Shown here: one piece after another, positions 52,438 through 60,323 of the stretch
Numbering within the stretch: the stretch's first letter is position 1
Layout of the letters: every line of letters begins with the position of its first letter
Assembly: GCA_031292355.1 (NCBI GenBank)
Contig: JARLHI010000048.1
Location: 1-64,000 of the forward strand
Direction: 5' to 3'
Length of the DNA: 64,000 nt
From: Candidatus Obscuribacterales bacterium
GTDB lineage: Bacteria; Cyanobacteriota; Vampirovibrionia; Obscuribacterales; Obscuribacteraceae
Made by a program: the position numbers and the translations under genes
Notes under the pieces: model-generated
What the model was told of the DNA's origin: nothing
Database searches by the model: none
The model's input: the letters and a program-made list of their open reading frames with translations, nothing else

Positions 52438-53442
52438 ATGCGATATCAAACCGCTCTTTCATTTGCACTCTTTTCTTTTTTGAGCCTTCAATCTGTAGCT
52501 CTTAGCGCCCCTGCTACTAAAGCTGCAACGCCCAGTAAAGCGGCAACGGTTAAAAGCTATGTGCGTGAGTATTCATTCCCAACCGATTATCCAATCGGAG
52601 CCCTGAAATTGCTGGGTGTCGAGCGATTGGGGTCAGAAAACATTGGCAATGGTATTGGTCCTGCTCAGGGCAAGCTTTCGATAAATGTGCCACCAGATCA
52701 CACTATTATGCTGGATGTCAACCCTCATTGCCTGGAGCATCCAGAACGCCTCAAAAACGTGAACATAGCTGGCATTAACCGTTTAAAAATGTCCTATTTA
52801 GCCATGGAAGATTTAGACCACTCAATCTGCGACAAAGCCATGCAAACGCTGCCTGAATGCAAAGATCTGGTGGCGCTCCATATCGATCGCTCGGATGTCA
52901 CCGACAAAGGTCTTTCCAGTTTTAAAAGTCTGCCATCAATCAAATATCTGTACGCATCAGGCGCCAACTTGGATGGGTCGTTTCTGAAAGAGCCACAGAA
53001 ACTGAAAAGTCTGGAAGACCTCAATTTGATCTTCAATCCACTCAAGAGTGCAAACTTGAAGTATCTGAGCGCCCTGCCTCACTTGGCCGAATTGGTTCTT
53101 AATCAGTCAAATCTTTCCGACAGTGATCTTAGTAATTTGGCCAAGTGCACACAAATAAAGCGATTGTACCTTCTCGGCAATCCGAAGATTACAGACAAAT
53201 CGCTTCCTCTTTTGCGAGGGCTCACCAATTTAGAAGTTCTCGACGTACGCGGAACTAGCATTACATTTGAAGGAGTGCTCAGTCTCAAAACTCTCAAGTT
53301 GAAAAGGCTCAACATTACGGTAAGACGCTATCGACCAAGCGAATTAGAACAGCTCACAAAAGCCTTCCCGAAGGCGTATCTTAACTATAGAGGCGAAGGT
53401 GTGGGAGAGGAAAATCAAGTCTATTTTGCGCCACTCAAATAG
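52438..53442 (+). CDS. Secreted LRR-like protein, copy 2 of 3
   Basis: 334 residues, paralogous to its neighbours from start to end. The signal peptide (ALSFALFSFLSLQSVALSAP) has diverged, and a short Ala/Thr/Lys linker (TKAATPSKAATVKS) follows. Shared parts include EYSFPTDYPIGALKLLG, IGPAQGKLSINVPP, HCLEHPERLKNV, CKDLVALHIDRSDVTDKGLSS, LKYLSALPHLAEL and GNPKITDKSLPLLRGL, ending YRGEGVGEENQVYFAPLK. Differences fall mainly on predicted repeat surfaces. There is no enzyme motif. Confidence 0.78.
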   Translation: MRYQTALSFALFSFLSLQSVALSAPATKAATPSKAATVKSYVREYSFPTDYPIGALKLLGVERLGSENIGNGIGPAQGKLSINVPPDHTIMLDVNPHCLEHPERLKNVNIAGINRLKMSYLAMEDLDHSICDKAMQTLPECKDLVALHIDRSDVTDKGLSSFKSLPSIKYLYASGANLDGSFLKEPQKLKSLEDLNLIFNPLKSANLKYLSALPHLAELVLNQSNLSDSDLSNLAKCTQIKRLYLLGNPKITDKSLPLLRGLTNLEVLDVRGTSITFEGVLSLKTLKLKRLNITVRRYRPSELEQLTKAFPKAYLNYRGEGVGEENQVYFAPLK

Positions 53443-53474
53443 CTACAGCTAACGTCGATCACTGGAAAAGTTGA

Positions 53475-54431
53475 ATGCGATATCAAGTCTCTCTCTCATT
53501 TGCACTCCTTTTATTTTGGAGCTCTCCTTATGTAGCTCATAGCGCCAATTTACGTTACTTTTCGTTCCCGACCGAATACCCTGTCGGAGCCTTGCAATTG
53601 ATGGGCAATGAGAAAGAGGGAATTCACAGATTTGGACGTGCAATCGGTATTGCGCAAGGCTCTTTTTCAGTTGAGGTGCCACCGGGTTCAACCGTTTTGC
53701 TGGAGCTGAATCCTCGTTGCCTGGAGCATCCAGAACGTCTGAAAAACATTAAAACGGCGGGCATTAATCGTTTAAAAATTGCCTATCTATCGATGGATGA
53801 TAACGACCACTCTCTTTGTGATAAAGCTCTGCAAACGTTACCTGAGTTCAAGGATTTGATTTCGTTGAACGTGGAGCGCTCTGACACCACCGATAAGGGA
53901 CTTGCCGGGTTCAAAAGCCTGCCATCAGTCAAATTTCTTTCCGCCTTTGGCGCTGCCGTGGAAGGTCCAATTCTCAAAGAAACTCCGAGATTGAGAGTTT
54001 TGGAAAGATTGAACTTGCAGTTCAATCCACTCAAAAGCGAAAATTTTAAATATCTCAGCGCGTTGCCCCATCTAACAGAGCTAGTGATCAGTCAGTCAAA
54101 CCTCTTGGATGATGATTTGAAGAACCTTCCCAAATGCTCCCAGTTAAAACGACTGGATATAGGCGACAATCACAAACTTACAGACAAATCGCTTCCAGCC
54201 GTGAAACAACAAACGGCTCTGGAAAATCTCAACGTACGTGGAACTGGAATCAGCTTTGCAGGACTGCTTACCCTCAAGGACTTGAAGTTAACCACTCTTA
54301 TTTTGTCGATAAAACGCTACCGGCCAGACGAGCTTGCAGACCTCAAGAAAGCCTTTCCCAAAGCGGTTCTTGACTATAGAGGAAACGGAATAGCAACAGA
54401 CAATCAAACGCTTTTTTCGCCACTTAAGTAA
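53475..54431 (+). CDS. Secreted LRR-like protein, copy 3 of 3
   Basis: 318 residues, with a signal peptide (SLSFALLLFWSSPYVAHSA) running straight into LRYFSFPTEYPVGALQLMG without the linker of copies 1 and 2. The rest follows the family: NPRCLEHPERLKNIKTAGIN, MDDNDHSLCDKALQTLPEFKDLISL, TDKGLAGFKSLPSVKFL, NFKYLSALPHLTELVIS and LTDKSLPAVKQQ. It lies 32 bases after copy 2, too close for the duplicated promoter element, so it is probably co-transcribed with copy 2. Confidence 0.78.
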   Translation: MRYQVSLSFALLLFWSSPYVAHSANLRYFSFPTEYPVGALQLMGNEKEGIHRFGRAIGIAQGSFSVEVPPGSTVLLELNPRCLEHPERLKNIKTAGINRLKIAYLSMDDNDHSLCDKALQTLPEFKDLISLNVERSDTTDKGLAGFKSLPSVKFLSAFGAAVEGPILKETPRLRVLERLNLQFNPLKSENFKYLSALPHLTELVISQSNLLDDDLKNLPKCSQLKRLDIGDNHKLTDKSLPAVKQQTALENLNVRGTGISFAGLLTLKDLKLTTLILSIKRYRPDELADLKKAFPKAVLDYRGNGIATDNQTLFSPLK

Positions 54432-54455
54432 TCACTGTGCATGCTGGCCTCAAAT

Positions 54456-54475
54456 GTGGGTTGATTCAAACCCAC
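54456..54475 (+). terminator. Hairpin after the LRR triplet
   Basis: GTGGGTT (54456-54462) and AACCCAC (54469-54475) form a perfect 7-bp stem with a 6-base loop, 25 bases after the third LRR stop. No T-tract follows, so termination is uncertain. Confidence 0.35.
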
Positions 54476-54563
54476 GAATCTTCATCCGCATTCATAGCTG
54501 AAAACGGCTTGCGATCGGAGTCTCGCCAGCGACGTAAAATGAGTCGGGGTGTTTCTAATTGCG

Positions 54564-56282
54564 TCACTTTGTCTTGATCAATTGCCAGTCGCCACGTTGT
54601 GCAACTTTTTCAAAACCTACACCGGCGTCTCTCAACATCGAAACAATGTATTCGTTCAACAAAAAATAAGTCCCTACTGGACTGGCTTTTGCGTCATCAG
54701 CGATTGTTTCTTCACCAGCTATAAACCGCACTTTTTTATGCAAATAGAATTCAGCAGATGGCGAACGACGACCAAGCATTATGGCATTCGCCTCTTTGGC
54801 ACCACTTTCGCGAACTAGCTGTTGAAAATCCCGACATTTGTCTTGCCAGGCAAGAATCAGTGTCGTTGGAACCGCTATAGCAAGGGCGAGAACGATAGCC
54901 TGCATTTGCATGCGCAAGCCTTTCTTTACGCCAGCCCACAATACGACCAATGTTCCAGCTGTCAACATCGTCATGGCTAATCCAAGAAGCAATCGCAAAC
55001 TGGAATCTGTGTGAGCAATTTCTGAAGCAATCGCAAGGGACTGCTTAGAATGTCCCAAATTAAGAGAGTGGCCGACGGTTGAAAACAGAAGCGCAAATGC
55101 AGCAACACCTGACACAAGCGCCACAAGCGAAGCTGGCACTTTCAACCATGTGATCTTCTTGAAGTGCATCATTTTGTCAAACAAAATGCCCGAAAGCAAA
55201 GCGAGAGACGGAAATACTGGCAACAAATAAGTCGCCAATTTAGTTGGCAAAACAGTGAAAAAGAAAAGCATGAATATTGATGATAAAGCGGCAAAAATAG
55301 TCAATTTAATGCGGCCGCTTAAATTGGTATCATCAGCATCTGCAGCCGATGAACTTTGCCATATGCGTTTTAGCCTACGAAACGGTTCGCGTGCGAATAT
55401 TGGTATCAGAGCAAGCAAATAAATCGACCAGGGAAAGGCGCCACCCACGAACAGTGGGAAATAATAAAGAGGGCCAGCCTTGTGATCGACTGTGCCCATC
55501 GCTCTATTTATATTTTGATTCAAAAAGAATTCTTGAAAGAATTTGCCAGATGTTGCCGCGTTCTCCGAAAAATACCACGGTGCCGCCAGCAGCAAGGTCA
55601 AAGACAATCCTGGAACTACGTGCAAATATCCAATCAGACTCAGCCATTCTTTAGGCTGACGCTTTATCACGAGTAGATAAAGTGCCAGATTAGCCACAAT
55701 CAGAAAACCAGCAAGTGGTCCTTTGGTCAGCAAACCACAGGCCATCGCCAAATATCCGACCCAGACAAGCAGACGAAGATTTCGCTCGATTGCTAGAAAA
55801 AATGAAAACAGCGATATCCAGACGAAGCAACTCAAGGGCATGTCAGTCAAGGACATGCGTCCTAAAGACATCCACATCGGGCTCGACATCAAAGCTAAAG
55901 CGGCAATAAAAGCGGCGCGTCTGCTAAGAAATTGTCGAGCGAAAACGAAAATTGCAACGCAAATAAGCACCGCTAAACTTGCAGCAGGAAGCCGACTGGC
56001 CAGTTCAGTCACGCCAAAGAGTCGGAAACACGCAGCAATGAGCCAGTAATTTAGAATCGGTTTGTCGAAAAACGGCTCGTAATTTAAATGAGGAGTGAGA
56101 TAATCTCCCGACTCCACCATTTCTCGTGCTCCTTCTGAATAATAGCCATCGCTTGGATCCAGAATGCCGAAGGAACCAAGTGCTGGAAAGAAACAGCAAA
56201 TCGCTAGAAGCAAAACGACCAGTAGCAATTTGGTTTCACGATGACTCCAGATGAAAACGGATTGAGCTTTACTATCATTCAT
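54564..56282 (-). CDS. ArnT/PMT-type membrane glycosyltransferase
   Basis: 572 residues with about twelve membrane segments. The first outer loop GILDPSDGYYSEGAREMVESGDYLTPHLNYEPFFDKPILNYWLIAACF carries the acidic residues and FFDKP typical of GT39/GT83 (PMT/ArnT) enzymes, which move sugars from polyprenyl-phosphate donors onto lipid or protein. Also RLPAASLAVLICVAIFVFARQFL and the GRMSLTDMPLSCF loop. The C-terminus ends in a small soluble domain (SAEFYLHKKVRFIAGEETIADD). The ATG overlaps the end of the GT9 gene by 8 bases, so the two are coupled. Confidence 0.88.
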   Translation of the reverse strand: MNDSKAQSVFIWSHRETKLLLVVLLLAICCFFPALGSFGILDPSDGYYSEGAREMVESGDYLTPHLNYEPFFDKPILNYWLIAACFRLFGVTELASRLPAASLAVLICVAIFVFARQFLSRRAAFIAALALMSSPMWMSLGRMSLTDMPLSCFVWISLFSFFLAIERNLRLLVWVGYLAMACGLLTKGPLAGFLIVANLALYLLVIKRQPKEWLSLIGYLHVVPGLSLTLLLAAPWYFSENAATSGKFFQEFFLNQNINRAMGTVDHKAGPLYYFPLFVGGAFPWSIYLLALIPIFAREPFRRLKRIWQSSSAADADDTNLSGRIKLTIFAALSSIFMLFFFTVLPTKLATYLLPVFPSLALLSGILFDKMMHFKKITWLKVPASLVALVSGVAAFALLFSTVGHSLNLGHSKQSLAIASEIAHTDSSLRLLLGLAMTMLTAGTLVVLWAGVKKGLRMQMQAIVLALAIAVPTTLILAWQDKCRDFQQLVRESGAKEANAIMLGRRSPSAEFYLHKKVRFIAGEETIADDAKASPVGTYFLLNEYIVSMLRDAGVGFEKVAQRGDWQLIKTK

Positions 56283-57618
56283 CGGTGTCAGCCCCGCCCA
56301 TCAGATTACAAATTGCCTCGAAAACCGTTAGCGTACTCAAGTCTGTCAAACACTCCACGGTTTTTAATGCGCACGTCTTGGAGTAGCATGGCTGGCACCA
56401 TTTTTTCAATGAAATCGAAACGCATTGCTGTCCGTAAGGTCCATTGCGCTTGCTTGGTGTGCTGCCATAAATGCCAAGTATTTTAGGCTTGCCGACAGCA
56501 GCAGCAAGATGGAGCGGTCCGGTATCTCCACCAACAACCAAATCGCAGCGCCCAAATACTGAAACCAGCTCAAGCAAAGAAGTTTCGCCGGTCAGGTCGA
56601 CAACGTCAGTCAGACCTGACTTCTGGAGACTTTCGGCTAAGCGCGAATTAATCTTTTTCTCAGCCTTCGAGCCGATCAAAACGAGCTGAAATTTCAAGCG
56701 CTCACTCAGCAGCCTGCACAATTCAATCCATCTTTCCTCTGGCCAAATTTTGGTAATCCAGGTAGTACCAGGGATGATTCCACAGACAATTTTGCAGTCT
56801 GAGGTGGTGCTTATTGATGCCATCATGCATGGTAGTGATGGCTCTGGCGGTAGTAGTTCCGCTGCCGGTGCCCCAGCAAGACCGCCACCAGTTGGCAGAT
56901 TTGATGTTCCAGCAGTCTCGACAAGCATATTCCTTATATGCATATTTACGCCAGTTTTCTGTCGAACGCTACCGGCACCAGAAGACACATCATTTTGTAT
57001 GTCTTTTCTGGTGGCATCCTCGGCACTTTGCGACGATACCAGCAAGGGTGCCAACAGTCTCTCCACCTTTTGGGCTTGAGCCACCCCAGGTGGAGGCAAA
57101 CGAAATTCTGGCAATCGCGTCGATGGTTCATGCCCAAGCAGTCGAATCAATGCATAAGCGATTTGCAAATTCAATTCCACAACCGGCACATAGTGCCCGA
57201 AATAGTCTCCTACATTGACTTTATGGGTGAGGAGCCGATCTGCGAATTCTCTGGTGTCTGCAAACCCTATGCGAATCGGTGCGGCGGACGCATATGCCAC
57301 CAGGCTACTTTTTAGCAGTCCCTGCATCTCAAGGACCGCATCAAATTTGCGTTTTCTCAAATTGGAAAAAAACGATTGCGCTTCGTGACCAATCGAAAAC
57401 CAGTTCACGGGGTTGCCACCTTGCTTGACCCAGTTCTTACTCTGGAAAACGATCACTTCGTCGACGCATGGGTTATCCAATAGCAACTCAGCACTGCCTG
57501 CTTCTACCAGCCAGCAGATTTTGGCCTCAGGTAAGCTCGCCTTGAGTTCGGCAGCGACCGGAAGACAGTGAATCACGTCTCCAATGGCGCTCAATTTGAC
57601 AATTAATATGTTTAGCAC
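56275..57618 (-). CDS. GT9 heptosyltransferase-like enzyme with internal insert
   Basis: 447 residues, about 100 more than WaaC/WaaF types. The N-terminal domain is standard: ILIVKLSAIGDVIHCLPVAAELKASLPEAKICWLVEAG and RKRKFDAVLEMQGLLKSSLVAY. The C-terminal domain is also standard: IVCGIIPGTTWITKIWPEERW, LELVSVFGRCDLVVGGDTGPLHLAAAVGKPKILGIYGSTPSKRNGPYGQ. Between them, residues about 195-275 are an unrelated Ser/Ala/Gly/Thr-rich stretch (SSQSAEDATRKDIQNDVSSG, GGGLAGAPAAELLPPEPS) with no counterpart in the family. It contains three GGTGCC/GGCACC hexamers like the intergenic region beside it. It adds heptose-like sugars to lipid-linked core. Confidence 0.87.
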   Translation of the reverse strand: MLNILIVKLSAIGDVIHCLPVAAELKASLPEAKICWLVEAGSAELLLDNPCVDEVIVFQSKNWVKQGGNPVNWFSIGHEAQSFFSNLRKRKFDAVLEMQGLLKSSLVAYASAAPIRIGFADTREFADRLLTHKVNVGDYFGHYVPVVELNLQIAYALIRLLGHEPSTRLPEFRLPPPGVAQAQKVERLLAPLLVSSQSAEDATRKDIQNDVSSGAGSVRQKTGVNMHIRNMLVETAGTSNLPTGGGLAGAPAAELLPPEPSLPCMMASISTTSDCKIVCGIIPGTTWITKIWPEERWIELCRLLSERLKFQLVLIGSKAEKKINSRLAESLQKSGLTDVVDLTGETSLLELVSVFGRCDLVVGGDTGPLHLAAAVGKPKILGIYGSTPSKRNGPYGQQCVSISLKKWCQPCYSKTCALKTVECLTDLSTLTVFEAICNLMGGADTDE

Positions 57619-57773
57619 TGCTTCATTTTATCTGACACTGGACGGGAAACGCTGAGCTTTGCAACTCATCAGACCCGAATATGTGACGAAACCAGACTCT
57701 CCCTCAGATTAACCGATCACTCAGGCCGCCAGATTGGTGCTTTTAAAGAAATAGCTGCAAAGACCGCTCGACC

Positions 57774-58079
57774 GGCACCACAGACAGTTTTTGCATTGGC
57801 ACCGCTTGCGCCACCGTCGTCCTCTCCAAAATGGTGTCGGCTATGGTGTTTGCCACCAGACACTTTTTTACCGAGGCACCAAGCACCAAAAAACGGTGCC
57901 TGGAGGTGCCTTCTGGCAAGAAAATCTGAGGCACCAGCACCCAGTTGAGGCTTTCGGGGCTTTTGGAAATAGTCCGTTACGATTGGTGCCATCTGATACC
58001 AGCCATTAAAAGCGGTGCGCACCAGCCGTAGCGCCACCTGCAAGAGCCCACCTAGTTGGCGTTTTTAAAGAAAGGCACC
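57774..58079. repeat. Non-coding region dense in GGTGCC/GGCACC hexamers
   Basis: Eight exact copies in about 306 bases: GGCACC at 57774, 57798, 57875, 57930 and 58074, and GGTGCC at 57895, 57905 and 57985, plus near copies (AGCACC, GGTGCT, GGTGCG). Chance would give well under one. TTTTAAAGAAA occurs in matching settings at both edges (about 57731 and 58063), which could mark ends of an element. A minus-strand frame of 108 codons is open over this stretch (57717-58043), but it begins at a TTG, lacks a ribosome site and has an odd composition. Confidence 0.6.
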
Positions 58080-58120
58080 AAAAGATATACAAAGTATGAC
58101 TAAAAGATAGATCTTCTTGG

Positions 58121-58223
58121 TACAATGTATGTGCCACCTTGAGTGGTGGTAGGTGGCATAACCAATCGATGGGTCGCACTAGCAACCGCTAGGTGGCGGC
58201 TCGCGTGCGCCCGGGCTTTTTTT
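58121..58223 (+). ncRNA. Possible small RNA or attenuated leader upstream of the RHH gene
   Basis: TACAAT (58121-58126) is a good -10. Downstream come a hairpin TGCCACC/GGTGGCA (58132-58138, 58152-58158), a second CCGC/GCGG (58186-58199), and a GC-rich stem GCTCG/CGGGC followed by seven T residues ending near 58223. This ordering, promoter, structure and intrinsic terminator, would give a transcript of about 90 bases. Alternatively it is the regulated leader of the gene at 58305. No known RNA family was recognised, and the -35 is weak. Confidence 0.35.
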
Positions 58224-58304
58224 GTACCCGGGAATCATCCAGAGCTTAGATGTCTAAGCAACCCGGCTAGTCCGGCATATCCCCAGTCCATAAAGGAGAG
58301 AGAC

Positions 58305-58622
58305 ATGACAGTACGGAAAAAAGCTACTGCAACTAAGGCAAAGCCAGCAGCTAAGAAAATCGCTCACAAAGCAGCAGCGAAAATTAGCGGCGGACGTAAA
58401 GTTGCAGCACGCAAGGCTCCAGCGAAACACACCGCAGCCAAAGCCAAAGCATCATCCGCAAGCGGAGATTACATGCAATTCAGCGGTAAGTTCACCGTTC
58501 GTTTGCCTAAATCGTTGCACCAGGCTCTTGTAGACCGCGCAGAAAAAGAAGGCGTCAGCCTCAATCTGTTCGTTACCAATGCCTTATCTCGCACCGTTGC
58601 CGTATCTGGCAAAAAGAGATAA
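58305..58622 (+). CDS. Histone H1-like tail fused to ribbon-helix-helix/HicB-like domain
   Basis: 105 residues from ATG 58305, preceded by AAAGGAGAG. Residues 1-50 are an Ala/Lys-rich basic tail (VRKKATATKAKPAAKKIAHK, GRKVAARKAPAKHTAAKAKA) like histone H1 or bacterial AlgP/HctB-type tails. Residues 57-100 (FSGKFTVRLPKSLHQALVDRAEKEGVSLNLFVTNALSRTV) match the ribbon-helix-helix segment found at the C-terminus of HicB-family antitoxins. It is therefore a likely nucleoid-associated DNA-binding protein. No toxin gene is adjacent. It lies beside a region packed with a repeated hexamer and has its own terminator. Confidence 0.75.
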   Translation: MTVRKKATATKAKPAAKKIAHKAAAKISGGRKVAARKAPAKHTAAKAKASSASGDYMQFSGKFTVRLPKSLHQALVDRAEKEGVSLNLFVTNALSRTVAVSGKKR

Positions 58623-58645
58623 GCGAAAGCTACCGAAATTAAATA

Positions 58646-58678
58646 AGGGGTTCTGCATTTCGCAGAGCTCCTTTTTTT
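58646..58678 (+). terminator. Intrinsic terminator of the RHH gene
   Basis: AGGGGTTCTGC and GCAGAGCTCCT form a stem around ATTTC with one mismatch, followed by seven T residues. It lies 24 bases after the stop codon. Confidence 0.85.
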
Positions 58679-59074
58679 GTCTCCGAATATCAGTCACCAA
58701 AAAAAATGACAAAAGCACCATGTAAATGTATTGCAGCTAACATAATTCAATCCATTATGAACATTACCTAATCAACCGCAGCGTTTTTATCTCTTTGCAA
58801 ACCTTTCGGCAGATCATCCCTCTTCAATTTATTTAAGACAGAATGGGCGAACCATTCGCGCCAACAAGGCTCCCGTCAGTATGGTCTGTGCCAGAGTTAG
58901 AACGAATTCACACTAACCGCTGACTACTGACTGCCTTGCTTACGTAAGGCGCCTTTAAGCCCATGTAAGAATCGGTTAGACTCTGCTTCGTTCACGAACA
59001 ATCACAGGCAATCCGAAAGCGAAGACAGTCGAATTACAAACCGACCAGTCACCGCCGACACAAGAAGGAAAGGC
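58679..59074. other. Intergenic region before the sugar-aminotransferase gene
   Basis: About 395 bases with no credible gene. It must hold the promoter of the 59075-63480 cluster. A partial inverted repeat GCCTTGCTTAC/GTAAGGC lies near 58933-58950. AAGGAAAGG just before 59075 is the ribosome site. No riboswitch or other known element was recognised. Confidence 0.45.
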
Positions 59075-60313
59075 ATGAGTCAAAACACTTCATTTCAAAA
59101 CATCCCTTTGTTGAATCTGCAAGAGCAATACCAGGCGATTGGGGCAGATATTGAAGCGGCCGTTTTAGATGTACTGCGCAGTGGTCATTTTATTCTCGGC
59201 AGATACGGCACCGAGCTCGAGCAAAAAGTTGCAGAAGTGAGCGGTTGCAAATACGGTATCGGTGTAGCAAACGGAACAGATGCCCTGGTCTTGAGTGTGT
59301 GGGCACTGGATCTCGGACCAGATGATGAAGTAATCACTACTCCTTTCACATTTGCAGCAACTGTTGAAGCAATCTTGGTTCGTGGTGCCAAACCAGTTTT
59401 TGTTGATGTTTTCGAAGATTCGTTCAACATCAATACCAATTTGATTGAAGCGGCGATCACGCCTAAAACAAAAGCAATCATGCCTATCCATCTTTATGGA
59501 CAGCCGGCAAATATGGAAGCGATCATGGCTATCGCTAAAAAGCACGGACTGAAAGTCATTGAAGACAATGCCCAGGGTATTGGCGCCACTATAAACGGCA
59601 AACCTACTGGCACATTTGGCGATCTTGCCTGCACCAGTTTTTACCCCACCAAAAATCTTGGTGCCGCAGGCGATGCCGGGATGATTACAACCAACGATAA
59701 AGCTCTTTATGATCGCCTCAAGAGCATTCGCGCCCATGGCATGACCAGACGTTATTATCACGATGAACTTGGTATCAATTCTCGCCTTGACGAAATTCAA
59801 GCCGCTGTTTTGATGGTAAAAATGCCACATTTAACTTCCTGGATCGAAAAACGACAGGCTGTGGCAAGACTCTACAAAGTCGCTCTCAGTCACTGTCCTG
59901 GTGTAATTACACCTAAACTGAGCTTCGGTACGACCGATGCCAACGAATCGACCATCAGCCACGTCTGGCATCAGTATACGATTCGCATAACGGCTCAAGT
60001 CGATGGCAGCCATGCCACCGCGCGTGATATCGTGTGCGCCGAGCTTGCTAAACGTGGTATCGGTTCGATGTGCTATTACCCGGTGCCGTTGCATGTTCAA
60101 ACAGCCTTCGAGCAATTGGGATACAAAAAGGGTGAATTTCCAGTCTCAGAGAAACTCTCAGACCAGGTCATCTCACTGCCTATATATCCGGAATTGAAAG
60201 CGGAGCAAGTGGCATATATAGCCCAATCGCTGCAGGCAATAATGGCTGAAAACTTCGGACTCGTAGTGCCTGGTGCAGTTCCGGTGGTATCTACCGCTGC
60301 GCTGAGTATTTAG
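59075..60313 (+). CDS. DegT/DnrJ/EryC1 sugar aminotransferase
   Basis: 412 residues, PLP-dependent fold type I. Motifs are IPLLNLQEQYQAIGADIEAAV, GRYGTELEQKVAEVSG, GVANGTDALVLSVWAL, DEVITTPFTFAATVEAI, VIEDNAQGIGATINGKP and the PLP lysine Lys193 in FYPTKNLGAAGDAGMI, then RLDEIQAAVL. Such enzymes place an amino group on nucleotide-activated keto-sugars. Together with the next gene, an acyltransferase, this forms the standard aminotransferase-acylation step for an N-acylated sugar of surface glycans (compare WbpE/WbpD, FdtB/FdtC). Which sugar is not determined. Confidence 0.92.
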   Translation: MSQNTSFQNIPLLNLQEQYQAIGADIEAAVLDVLRSGHFILGRYGTELEQKVAEVSGCKYGIGVANGTDALVLSVWALDLGPDDEVITTPFTFAATVEAILVRGAKPVFVDVFEDSFNINTNLIEAAITPKTKAIMPIHLYGQPANMEAIMAIAKKHGLKVIEDNAQGIGATINGKPTGTFGDLACTSFYPTKNLGAAGDAGMITTNDKALYDRLKSIRAHGMTRRYYHDELGINSRLDEIQAAVLMVKMPHLTSWIEKRQAVARLYKVALSHCPGVITPKLSFGTTDANESTISHVWHQYTIRITAQVDGSHATARDIVCAELAKRGIGSMCYYPVPLHVQTAFEQLGYKKGEFPVSEKLSDQVISLPIYPELKAEQVAYIAQSLQAIMAENFGLVVPGAVPVVSTAALSI

Positions 60314-60323
60314 TTGAACTACC

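Noticed and set aside
57717-58043. 108-residue minus-strand protein over the GGTGCC-rich region
   Set aside because: It starts at TTG without a ribosome site, and its composition simply follows the repeated hexamer read in frame.
57774-58079. CRISPR array or REP-type repeat
   Set aside because: Hexamers are irregularly spaced, in mixed orientation, with no constant spacer length or longer shared repeat.
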